This document shows, in pieces, positions 1 to 6,969 of a stretch of 64,000 bases of DNA; position 1 is the stretch's first letter, and each line of letters opens with the position of its first letter. Location: NCBI GenBank assembly GCA_030603495.1, contig JAUVXR010000009.1:12792-76791 (forward strand), given 5' to 3'. Source of the DNA: a bacterium. Lineage in GTDB: Bacteria; Armatimonadota; Zipacnadia; Zipacnadales; Zipacnadaceae. Made by a program: the position numbers and the translations under genes. The notes beneath the pieces were generated by a model that made no database searches, was not told the DNA's origin, and saw only the letters and a program-made list of their open reading frames with translations.

Positions 1-1340
1 TTAGGAACGGCCAGGTCATAGCGCTCCTCGGTGACCGGAACGAAGTCCAGTCCAAAAGCCTGCGCTGCCGCCCGGATGCCCAGGCCGACGTCGGCACTGC
101 CCTGGCGAATCGCCTCAGCGACCATCGTATGAGTGTAAGCTTCCCGCTCATATCCCGTGACGGCTGCAGTGGCGATATTGCGCTGGTGGAGCAGGAAATC
201 GAGCAGCACCCGCGTGCCCGAGCCTGGTTGACGGTTGATAAAGGTTACGTCATGGCGGGTTAGGTCGGCAAGCTCACGCAGCGCCTGCGGATTCCCCTTC
301 CTGACCAGTAGTCCGACCTCGCGGAAGGCCAGGTTGACCAGGACAAGTGGCAAGTCCGCCAACCAGCGCTGGACGTAGGGAACGTTATACTCTTGGGTTG
401 CTGCGTCGAGTAGATGCGTGCCGGCGATATGCCCCTCACCTCGTCCCAGGGCTGCCAGTCCCTCGGTGCTGCCCGTGCTCAGACAGACGAGGTGCAACAG
501 CGGCGGATGCTGGGCTAAGTGCTCGGCGACGGCGGCCAGCGCCAGGTCGTGGCTGCCCACCGCTACTATGCTGCGCTCGATCTGGTCAGGTGGCACAAGC
601 AGCTCAACATCCGCTACGTCACTGCTGTCGGCGGCCTGATTGATGGCTGTGGACAGTAGCTTCGCATCGTTAGCGACTGGTGGGAGTAAACGGGGTTGGG
701 CGCCCCATTGAGTCAGCGCAGCAGCGAGCATCGGGCCGTTGTATTCCACAAATTGGTCCTTGGCGGGTTCCTGTCCCGCCGGAATGCACTCGGCGCCAGT
801 TGGCACTATCGTAACCGCTGGCTTGCGCCGCACCGCTACGGACCAGACCTGTGCCGCGAGTAGGAGTCCAATATGTCGGGGTGTCAACCGTTGTCCCGAG
901 GTGACGAGCAGTTCCCCAGCAGCGACCTCCTCGCCGACCAGGCGGACATGCTGGCCCGGCCAGGCCGCCGCCAGCACGGTAATAGCCTCGGGCTGTTCGT
1001 GAACATCCTCGATCTTGCACACTGCGTCTTTCCCGACAGGCAAGGCCTCGCCGGTGTCCACTGGTTCTGCCTCTCGTGGAACAGCGAGGGTCACCGGCTC
1101 GGCTTCAGAAGCAGCGAAGGTGAGGGCTGATGCTACAGCGTAGCCATCCATCGCCGCTGCGGGGAAGGTAGGCGAGGAGGCATGGGCATAGATTGCGACA
1201 GCGGTCACCCGATCCAGTGCTGCTGTGGTCGGGATTGTCTCCGCGGGTAGCTCGGATAGCTCTGCGGCGCGAGCGAGCAACAGGCTCAGAGCCTCTTCGG
1301 GATCGGTCATCTTCAAGTAGATTCGTCTGCCTGTAGACAT
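1..1340 (-). CDS. MoeA-like / periplasmic-binding-protein fusion, partial, internally deleted
   Basis: This gene runs off the left edge, so its C-terminus is missing. The ATG at 1340 gives MSTGRRIYLKMTDPEEAL, a typical start for this family. Residues 1 to about 180 are MoeA domains I/II (PAAAMDGYAV motif). Residues 180-240 begin the MogA-like domain (IVPTGAEC). The reading then jumps at about residue 241 straight into a substrate-binding-protein-like domain (VAVGSHDLAL, STGSTEGLAALGRGEGHIAGTHLLD, NRQPGSGTRVLLD). In full-length relatives the MogA-like domain continues with a GGSSAG-type active site and a domain IV. About 100 residues of that are absent although the frame is open. The intact MoeA-type gene lies 10 bp upstream, so the two are probably cotranscribed. 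Family knowledge: these fusions are linked to molybdate/tungstate sensing or molybdopterin insertion. Inference: this copy cannot do the insertion step and may act only as a binding protein. Confidence 0.8.
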   Translation of the reverse strand, partial: MSTGRRIYLKMTDPEEALSLLLARAAELSELPAETIPTTAALDRVTAVAIYAHASSPTFPAAAMDGYAVASALTFAASEAEPVTLAVPREAEPVDTGEALPVGKDAVCKIEDVHEQPEAITVLAAAWPGQHVRLVGEEVAAGELLVTSGQRLTPRHIGLLLAAQVWSVAVRRKPAVTIVPTGAECIPAGQEPAKDQFVEYNGPMLAAALTQWGAQPRLLPPVANDAKLLSTAINQAADSSDVADVELLVPPDQIERSIVAVGSHDLALAAVAEHLAQHPPLLHLVCLSTGSTEGLAALGRGEGHIAGTHLLDAATQEYNVPYVQRWLADLPLVLVNLAFREVGLLVRKGNPQALRELADLTRHDVTFINRQPGSGTRVLLDFLLHQRNIATAAVTGYEREAYTHTMVAEAIRQGSADVGLGIRAAAQAFGLDFVPVTEERYDLAVP

Positions 1341-1350
1341 AGTGCGGTGC

Positions 1351-2588
1351 TCAACTCCATAGGATTACTTGTACGGATTGGCCTTCGGTTACGCCTTCGG
1401 CTCCTTGGGCGATCTCAATCATCCCGTCAGCCTCAGCCAGCGGGGCGAGGGTGGCCGACTTGCCGAAAAGTGGCTCGGCCAACCACTCGCCGCTTTCCGA
1501 GTACAGACGCACCCGGACGTACTCGGTGTACCCGGACCGAGATGATATATTGCGCGTGACGCGGGCGGTCAGACACAAGTCGCGTAGCTCGCTGCCGGTT
1601 AGCCAGGAGAGCACGGGTCGAACGAGCCGGTGGAAAACGATCAGAGCAGAGACGGGATGGCCGGGCAACCCGAAAGCGAGCTTGCCCGCAGACGAGGCGA
1701 TGATCGTGGGCTTGCCCGGGCGTAGCGCGATTCCGTTGACGAAGACGCCGGGCGCGCCCAGGTGCTGGAGCACCTCGAAGGTCAGGTCATGGGCGCCCGC
1801 CGAGCTGCCCCCGGAGATGGTGAGCACGTCACAGTCGGCCAGAGCTTCGGCGGCGGCCTGCTGCAAGGCTTCCACCTGGTCGGGCACTATCCCCATCGGC
1901 ACTGGCTCCCCGCCGCTCTGCCAACACAGCGCCGCCAGGCCATGTCTGTTAGCATCTCGCGTCTGCCCGGGAGCGGGCTTGGCCTCAACCGGAACAATCT
2001 CATCACCCGTACTGACCAGACCCACACGAGGGCGGGCGGCGACTTCTACCTCGGTTTTGCCCAACGCCGCCAGCAGGCAATGTGAGCGCTGGTCAGCAGC
2101 ATTCCCGCCCGTAGCGCCTCAGCTCCCTCGGGCATGTCCTCGCCCACGTGCTGGACGTGCTGGCCAGGAGCTACCGGACGGAAGGCCTGAATGTCGTTTC
2201 CGCCGAGCCGCTCGGCATATTCGAGCATCAGCACGGCATCCGCGCCACCGGGCAGCATTCCGCCAGTGGGTATCTCCACCGCTTGACCGGCTTGCAGAGT
2301 GAGGTAGGGGGGGTGCCCTATCTGCACCGTGCCCACGAGCTCCAGCATGCCGGGGGCGGCAGGCGAGGCGCTAAACGTATCACTGGCGCGGACCGCGTAG
2401 CCGTCCATCGTTGACCGAGGGAAGTGAGGCAATGGTGCATCTGCCTGCACGGAAACGGCCAGAACCTGGCCAGCCGCCTCGCTCAGTGGTACCACTTGGC
2501 AGCTGGTGTCGCGGGCACCAATATGCTCGCGGCACAGTCCCAGGGCTTCGGCCAAAGATGTCAACTCGCGAAATGTATGGTCAGGCAT
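1351..2588 (-). CDS. moeA: Molybdopterin molybdenumtransferase MoeA, single-base frameshift
   Basis: MoeA inserts molybdate or tungstate into adenylylated molybdopterin. The N-terminal part (MPDHTFREL start, PRSTMDGYAVRASD, MLEYAERLGG) ends in frame 1 near 2080. The C-terminal part continues in another frame with all key motifs: VSTGDE, TISGGSSAGAHD, IALRPGKP and FGLPGHPVSA. At about 2079-2082 the reading HIA-CWRRW becomes HIGLLAALGKTEVEV if one base is added, which matches HIGLLLAA in the neighbouring paralogue. The product would be about 412 residues, normal for MoeA. The ATG at 2588 is preceded by AGGTG at 8 nt; a GTG at 2597 is an alternative. Everything else is conserved, so this is either a sequencing or assembly error or a very recent mutation. 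The gene is divergent from mobA across a 135-bp gap. Confidence 0.85.
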
Positions 2589-2723
2589 AGCAACCACACC
2601 TAATTTCGCCCGCCTGGCAAAAGAATCCTTTGCCGGGGCGCTTTCGAGCGAAGGTCGTCACTGCAAGCGCAACGAATGGCTCAGATGATAGGTTCAAACT
2701 GCTGACTGATTAGGGGAGAGCGG

Positions 2724-3320
2724 ATGAGTGAGGCTGATATCGTAGGTCTGGTGCTGGCGGGGGGCCAGGGCCGTCGGCTGAGGCGGGAAAAGGGCTGGCA
2801 TGAAGTCGGCGGGATTCCGATGATAGAGCGGGTCCTGGATGCAGTAGCGGCAGTGGTAGGTGAGGTGGTCGTGGTCGGAGGCGAACGAGCTCCGGCGGGC
2901 GCCCGTTTTGTAGCTGACGACAGTCCCGGAGCTGGGCCGCTCGCGGCCATCTATACCGGTATGAAGGCGGCTTCCGCCGATGTGTATTTGGTGGTGGCGT
3001 GTGATATGCCCTTCATCACAAGCGAGTTACTCCGTCATCTCCTGGTCGCCAGTCGTGGCTTCGACGCGGTAGTGCCAGTGATCGGGGGACGAGACCAGCC
3101 GCTGTGCGCGGCCTACACCTGCGCCTGCCTACCGGCCATCGTCGAGGCCCTGGCAGCCGGCGGCACCCGGGTCGCTGACTTCTTCCCTAAAGTGAGGGTG
3201 TGCCGGCTTGACGAGGCGGAAGTTGAGCAGTTTGGGCCACCCGAAGTGCTATTCTTCAACGTCAATACCCCCGAACAACTTGCCCGGGCTGAGCAGATAG
3301 CCCTGGGGAGCATTGCCTAG
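2724..3320 (+). CDS. mobA: Molybdenum cofactor guanylyltransferase MobA
   Basis: MobA transfers GMP from GTP to molybdopterin to make MGD, the cofactor form used by DMSO-reductase-family enzymes. The 198-residue length is normal. The nucleotide loop LVLAGGQGRRLRREKGW lies at residues 8-25, an arginine-rich version of LAGGxSxRMGxDK. It is followed by DDSPGAGPLAAI and VVACDMPF, the metal-binding Asp region of this nucleotidyltransferase fold. The end FFNVNTPEQLARAE is typical. The start ATG follows GGGGAGA at a good distance. fdhD starts 17 bp after the stop, so the two form an operon, and both point to bis-MGD enzymes such as formate dehydrogenase. Confidence 0.93.
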   Translation: MSEADIVGLVLAGGQGRRLRREKGWHEVGGIPMIERVLDAVAAVVGEVVVVGGERAPAGARFVADDSPGAGPLAAIYTGMKAASADVYLVVACDMPFITSELLRHLLVASRGFDAVVPVIGGRDQPLCAAYTCACLPAIVEALAAGGTRVADFFPKVRVCRLDEAEVEQFGPPEVLFFNVNTPEQLARAEQIALGSIA

Positions 3321-3337
3321 ACTCTGGTGGTGAGCTG

Positions 3338-4135
3338 ATGCGCAGTAAGCCGCACATTGCTAGTTTTTTTGACCAAGAGGACCGGGTATCTGAACGGGAG
3401 TTCCAGGTCCCAGTTGAGCAGCCGCTTGCTTTATCGATCAACGAGCAGCCTGCTGCCGTGATAATGCGTCAGCCCGGCGATGATATCGAGCTGGCCGTCG
3501 GCTACTGTCTGACGGAGGGACTGGTCGGAGATGTGAGCGAAATACTCTCGGCTCGCCACTGTGAATCCGGACCCGATGCAGTTAACGTGTTTATTGAGGG
3601 CACGCCACCGAGCCATGTGCGCCGAGTAGGCACCGGTTGCACCGACGCGCAAGAATCGCCAGAAAGCTTACCTGATGCTTTGACGCCCGGAGGTGAGGTC
3701 GTGTGGGATGCTGCTGACCTGTTGAGTATGTTGCCCCAGTTTCGCGACCACCAGGAGCAGCGCCGCCAGTCCGGCGGCACGCATGGGGCAGCGCTCTTTG
3801 ACCGTAGTGGGAAGCTGGTGGTCCTGCATGAAGATATTGGACGGCATAACGCCGTAGACAAGGTAGTCGGCCATTGCCTCCTGCGGAAGGTGGCGCTGTC
3901 AGAGATGGCGCTGGTGGTGACTGGCCGAGCCAGTTCGACAATGGTGACCAAGACGGTGCGTGCCGGAATCCCGTTGCTGGCCACGATGTCCAATGCTACC
4001 TCCCTGGGGCTGGAGCTGGCCGAGAAGTTGGGTTTGACGCTGGTTACCTATCTGCGGGGCAAGCGCTTTCGGATATGCAGCCACTTGTATCGCATCGCGA
4101 CCCCTAGCGCAGAAGCTAGGCCTGAAGAAGCATAG
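3338..4135 (+). CDS. fdhD: Formate dehydrogenase accessory sulfurtransferase FdhD
   Basis: FdhD passes sulfur from a cysteine desulfurase to the bis-MGD cofactor and is needed for active formate dehydrogenase. The 265-residue length is normal. Visible motifs are the N-terminal EQPLALSINEQP, LAVGYCLTEGLV, the catalytic loop around Cys101 (VGTGCTDAQE), THGAALF, EDIGRHNAVDKVVG, TGRASSTMVTK and SNATSLGLELAEKLGLTL. Many FdhD proteins have two loop cysteines (CxxC); here only one is visible, as in a subset of the family. No formate dehydrogenase subunit lies in the window, so the client enzyme is encoded elsewhere. A 217-bp gap with a promoter for the next gene follows. Confidence 0.93.
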   Translation: MRSKPHIASFFDQEDRVSEREFQVPVEQPLALSINEQPAAVIMRQPGDDIELAVGYCLTEGLVGDVSEILSARHCESGPDAVNVFIEGTPPSHVRRVGTGCTDAQESPESLPDALTPGGEVVWDAADLLSMLPQFRDHQEQRRQSGGTHGAALFDRSGKLVVLHEDIGRHNAVDKVVGHCLLRKVALSEMALVVTGRASSTMVTKTVRAGIPLLATMSNATSLGLELAEKLGLTLVTYLRGKRFRICSHLYRIATPSAEARPEEA

Positions 4136-4257
4136 CCCAGGACCAAGCCACCCAGGAGATGCCTGCCCATGGCACTGTATCCATATCACTCGGGAAATCC
4201 GCAATGCAAGAGAGTATTAGCAAGGCCACTGTGCCAGCTGAGCTTCGCGGCAGTTAC

Positions 4258-4286
4258 TTGCTTGAGATGCGTTTTCGTGCTAAGAT
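4258..4286 (+). promoter_or_regulatory. Predicted sigma70-type promoter for the SPOR-protein gene
   Basis: TTGCTT at 4258-4263, a 17-bp spacer, and TAAGAT at 4281-4286. It lies 67 bp upstream of the ATG at 4353 and would separate this transcript from the mobA-fdhD operon. This is a match by eye only. Confidence 0.45.
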
Positions 4287-4352
4287 TTGCCTGAGTCTTT
4301 CTCGCGTGACGCAGAACTGTTGAGTAGGCCAACCAGGCGGGGGGAGCAGATT

Positions 4353-4985
4353 ATGCCAGCCCGAAAGAGCACAGAACAGCAAAGGCGTGAGACTATTGGC
4401 TTCTGGCTGATAGTGCTGCTCATCTGTGTAATTGCCGGGATTGTCAGCTACCAGGCGGGCCGCAACTGGGTGGGGCAGCGCTTGGCCGAGGTGGACCTGC
4501 AGACTAAGCAGGAGATTGCTGAGCCTACTGATGAGGCTACTATCCCGACCGTGACCATTTCGGAAGAGGCTGAGCTGCCCCTGCAACCGGTGGTCGAGGT
4601 CGAAGAGCGCGCTCCCTCCGAGGGTGAGAAGCTGGAGATGAAGCTGCGGGAGGCCGAAGAGCGCGCGCAGGAGCACGAGCCCCAAGATGGGGCGGAACTT
4701 CATGCGCTGGAGAGCGACCGGGATGCGGCCAGCCAGGAGTCGGAGGGGAGTGGGGCCGGGGAGTGGGTGGTGGTGGCAGGGTCGTTTGTACAGAGCGAAA
4801 ATGCGCAGAATCAGGCTGCGAAGCTGACTGCCAAAGGCTATAGCCCGCTCGTCACGGATATTACCAAGGATGGCATCACCTACCACCGCGTGAACGCGGG
4901 CAGCTTCGCTAAGCGCGAGCAGGCACAGGAGCTCGTGCAGAAGCTGCGCGACGACGACTTCGACGCTACAATCGCCCATCGATAG
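4353..4985 (+). CDS. SPOR-domain membrane protein
   Basis: A 210-residue bitopic inner-membrane protein. Residues 15-35 are a transmembrane segment (FWLIVLLICVIAGIVSY) after a short basic N-terminus. Residues 45-135 are an acidic, Glu-rich, probably disordered or coiled linker. The last 75 residues are a SPOR domain (WVVVAGSFVQSENAQNQAAK, YHRVNAGSFAKREQAQELVQ). SPOR domains bind glycan strands lacking stem peptides and localise proteins to the division site or remodelled peptidoglycan. The architecture resembles FtsN or DedD, but SPOR proteins cannot be assigned by architecture alone. The ATG at 4353 follows GGGGGAG; an in-frame upstream start at 4287 would only add a non-conserved leader. 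Confidence 0.85.
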   Translation: MPARKSTEQQRRETIGFWLIVLLICVIAGIVSYQAGRNWVGQRLAEVDLQTKQEIAEPTDEATIPTVTISEEAELPLQPVVEVEERAPSEGEKLEMKLREAEERAQEHEPQDGAELHALESDRDAASQESEGSGAGEWVVVAGSFVQSENAQNQAAKLTAKGYSPLVTDITKDGITYHRVNAGSFAKREQAQELVQKLRDDDFDATIAHR

Positions 4986-5040
4986 GCGGTAAGTAGTACT
5001 TCCTCAAGTCGCTTTGGACAGAACCATAGGAGGGTGTTTG

Positions 5041-6378
5041 TTGACTAGCTTGCTTGATATTGCTCAGGCGGCAGTAGACGCGGCGATGGCCGGAGGGGCG
5101 GAATGGGCCGATGCGGTCTGTGCCTCGGCCCGATCGGTGCAGGTCGAGGTCGAGAAGAGCAGCATTAGCGACTGCCGCGTAACGCGGGACTACGGCGTGG
5201 GCGTGCGTGCCTTCGTCAACGGTGGTATAGGACTGGCGAGCAACCAGAGCCTGGAGCTGTCCGAAGTACGGGCCTGCGGCGAGCAGGCGGCCGCACTGGC
5301 CCAGGCTACTCATGCCGATCCGGATTTCCTCGCGCTGCCCCCGCCGGCTGAGGTGCAGGCAGTAGCCGATCTCTTTGACGACGAAGTCGCCGGCCTGCCT
5401 TCCGCCCAGGTGGTGCAGTGGTGCCAGGCGGGGATTGAGGAGGCTCGGGAGGTCAGCACCGACGTGGCGCTCTCCGGCGGGGCCAGCCTGGGTGTGGGCG
5501 AATCCGCCGTGGCCAGCTCCACCGGCATCGCTCTAGGCATCCCTAGTACCTCAACGCAGATTGTCTTTATGGCGGTAGTGCACGAGGGCGAGGAAGTCGG
5601 CACTTACTTCGAGTACGACGTCGCCCGCCGTCTGGCTGATTTCGTGCCGGTGGGGGTAGGTCGCCAGGCCACCGAGCAGGCCCGCAGGTTCCTGGGTGCT
5701 CGGCACGTCAAGACCGCCTGCTGGCCAGTGGTTATGGGACCGTTGAGCGCTGGGGGGTTTCTGACAAGCCCTGTTGCTGCTGCCAATGCCGAAAGCGTCC
5801 AGCGCAACCGGACCTTTATGGTGGGCAAAGCCGGGGAACAAATCGCTAGCGCGCTGGTTAGCGTGACTGAAGACCCCTTCGTTCCCGCCGGAATTAGCTC
5901 ACGGGCCTGGGACGGCGAGGGGGTAGCTAAGCAGAGGCGCATGCTGCTGGACAAGGGTATTCTCACCACCTATCTGCACAACTCCTACACGGCCAACAAG
6001 GCGGGAGTCGAGAATACCGCGCACGCTGCGCGCGGCGGCTATACGCCGGACGTTGGCATCGGGCCGAGCAACTTGCTCATCCAGCCCGGCGAGCGTAGCG
6101 AAGCCGAGTTGATTGGTGAAATTGAGGAGGGCTTGTACATCAACTCCGCGCAGGTCGAGCCCGATTCGGCCAGCGGCGATGTCTCGGCCACAGTTGACTT
6201 CGGTTTCAAGATCGAAAAGGGCGAGCTGGCCTATCCAGTCAAGAACACGATGATCGGTGGCGACATCTTCGAGCTGCTCGGGCAAGTTGATGCAGTCTCC
6301 AGCGACTATCGCGAGGAACCCGGCAGCATCATCCCCAGCGTGCGGCTGTCCTCGGCCCAGATCATCGGAGGCGAGTAA
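5041..6378 (+). CDS. PmbA/TldE-type metalloprotease-related protein
   Basis: A member of the TldD/PmbA family, whose partners form a hetero-oligomeric protease acting on unfolded or modified peptides. The protein has 445 residues from a TTG start at 5041, chosen because TAGGAGGG precedes it. Visible family features are the N-terminal AAMAGGAEWADAV, SVQVEVEKSSISDC, the VMGPLSAGGFLTSPV region, the HAARGGYTPDVGIGPSNL stretch and the C-terminal GGDIFELLGQVDAVSSD. There is no HExxxH motif, so it matches the TldE (PmbA) subunit rather than the zinc-bearing TldD. No tldD is in the window. It lies 55 bp after the SPOR gene and may share its promoter. Confidence 0.85.
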   Translation: MTSLLDIAQAAVDAAMAGGAEWADAVCASARSVQVEVEKSSISDCRVTRDYGVGVRAFVNGGIGLASNQSLELSEVRACGEQAAALAQATHADPDFLALPPPAEVQAVADLFDDEVAGLPSAQVVQWCQAGIEEAREVSTDVALSGGASLGVGESAVASSTGIALGIPSTSTQIVFMAVVHEGEEVGTYFEYDVARRLADFVPVGVGRQATEQARRFLGARHVKTACWPVVMGPLSAGGFLTSPVAAANAESVQRNRTFMVGKAGEQIASALVSVTEDPFVPAGISSRAWDGEGVAKQRRMLLDKGILTTYLHNSYTANKAGVENTAHAARGGYTPDVGIGPSNLLIQPGERSEAELIGEIEEGLYINSAQVEPDSASGDVSATVDFGFKIEKGELAYPVKNTMIGGDIFELLGQVDAVSSDYREEPGSIIPSVRLSSAQIIGGE

Positions 6379-6426
6379 GGGCTTACGGACAACTCGCTTC
6401 TTGAATAGAGACTGCTGCAAAAGTCG

Positions 6427-6513
6427 TGGGAGGGGCACCCTTGCCCCGACTATGTGTCGTGAACTCGTCGAGGACTCTGGTCAATATGGTAGGAGCGACA
6501 TTCCTGTCGCGAC
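6427..6513. repeat. Pair of 24-nt REP-like palindromes
   Basis: Two related 24-nt units lie at 6427-6450 and 6490-6513. Both fit TxGGAGxGxCAxxCxTGxCxCGAC. The first folds with a GGGGC/GCCCC stem and the second with a GCGACA/TGTCGC stem, so stem bases differ in a compensating way while the flanks are shared. They fill the gap between the convergent tldE-like and ybeY genes, a typical site for extragenic palindromes that can also act as terminators. Confidence 0.6.
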
Positions 6514-6526
6514 ACAAATGTTGCTC

Positions 6527-6967
6527 TTACGGAGGGCAGATCTCGGTCATTAGCTGCTGCTGGATGCGCTCCATCTTGGCACGCTTCGTCTCCGGCTCGT
6601 CTTCGTAGCCCAGAACGTGCAGTAGTCCGTGCACCGCCAGCAGGCAAAGCTCCCGCTCTAGGCTGTGTCCGTACTCCTGCGCCTGGCGTGCGGCAGCCTC
6701 GACCGAAATTATGATCTCGCCGCCCTGCCCCTCTTCGTCTTCTTCCGCCTGGAAGGCAATCACGTCGGTCGGACCTGAGCGGTCCAGGAGCCGTTGATTG
6801 AGGGCGGCCATCCGCTCGTCATCCACCAGCACAATACTCAGGTTGTCAAGCGCCGCTGCCATTCTCTCGGCGGCGGCTTGCACCACCTGCTCTAGCTGGC
6901 TGAGGTCAGCGGAGATATCCTGGAGACTGCGGATTTCTACTATCATTGGCTCGGCGGTTGGGCCCAT
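6527..6967 (-). CDS. ybeY: Endoribonuclease YbeY (rRNA maturation), altered zinc site
   Basis: YbeY is a small metal-dependent RNase involved in 16S rRNA 3'-end maturation and ribosome quality control. The 146-residue length fits. Visible motifs are LNQRLLDRSGPTDVIAF, GGEIIISVEAA and the helix AVHGLLHVLGYEDEPE. The family motif is HGxLHLxGYDH with three zinc-binding histidines. Here His113 and His117 are present, but the third position reads Glu-Asp (residues 122-123), with Asp123 where the third histidine is expected. Asp could still bind metal, or the protein could be impaired. The start at 6967 is 3 bp from the pgpH stop; ATG at 6946 is another choice. The phoH-pgpH-ybeY order is a common bacterial arrangement. 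Confidence 0.9.
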   Translation of the reverse strand: MGPTAEPMIVEIRSLQDISADLSQLEQVVQAAAERMAAALDNLSIVLVDDERMAALNQRLLDRSGPTDVIAFQAEEDEEGQGGEIIISVEAAARQAQEYGHSLERELCLLAVHGLLHVLGYEDEPETKRAKMERIQQQLMTEICPP

Positions 6968-6969
6968 TT

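Noticed and set aside
1451-2302. A 283-codon plus-strand reading frame
   Set aside because: It lies opposite the conserved moeA gene and its translation has no family features; long shadow frames are expected at this GC content.
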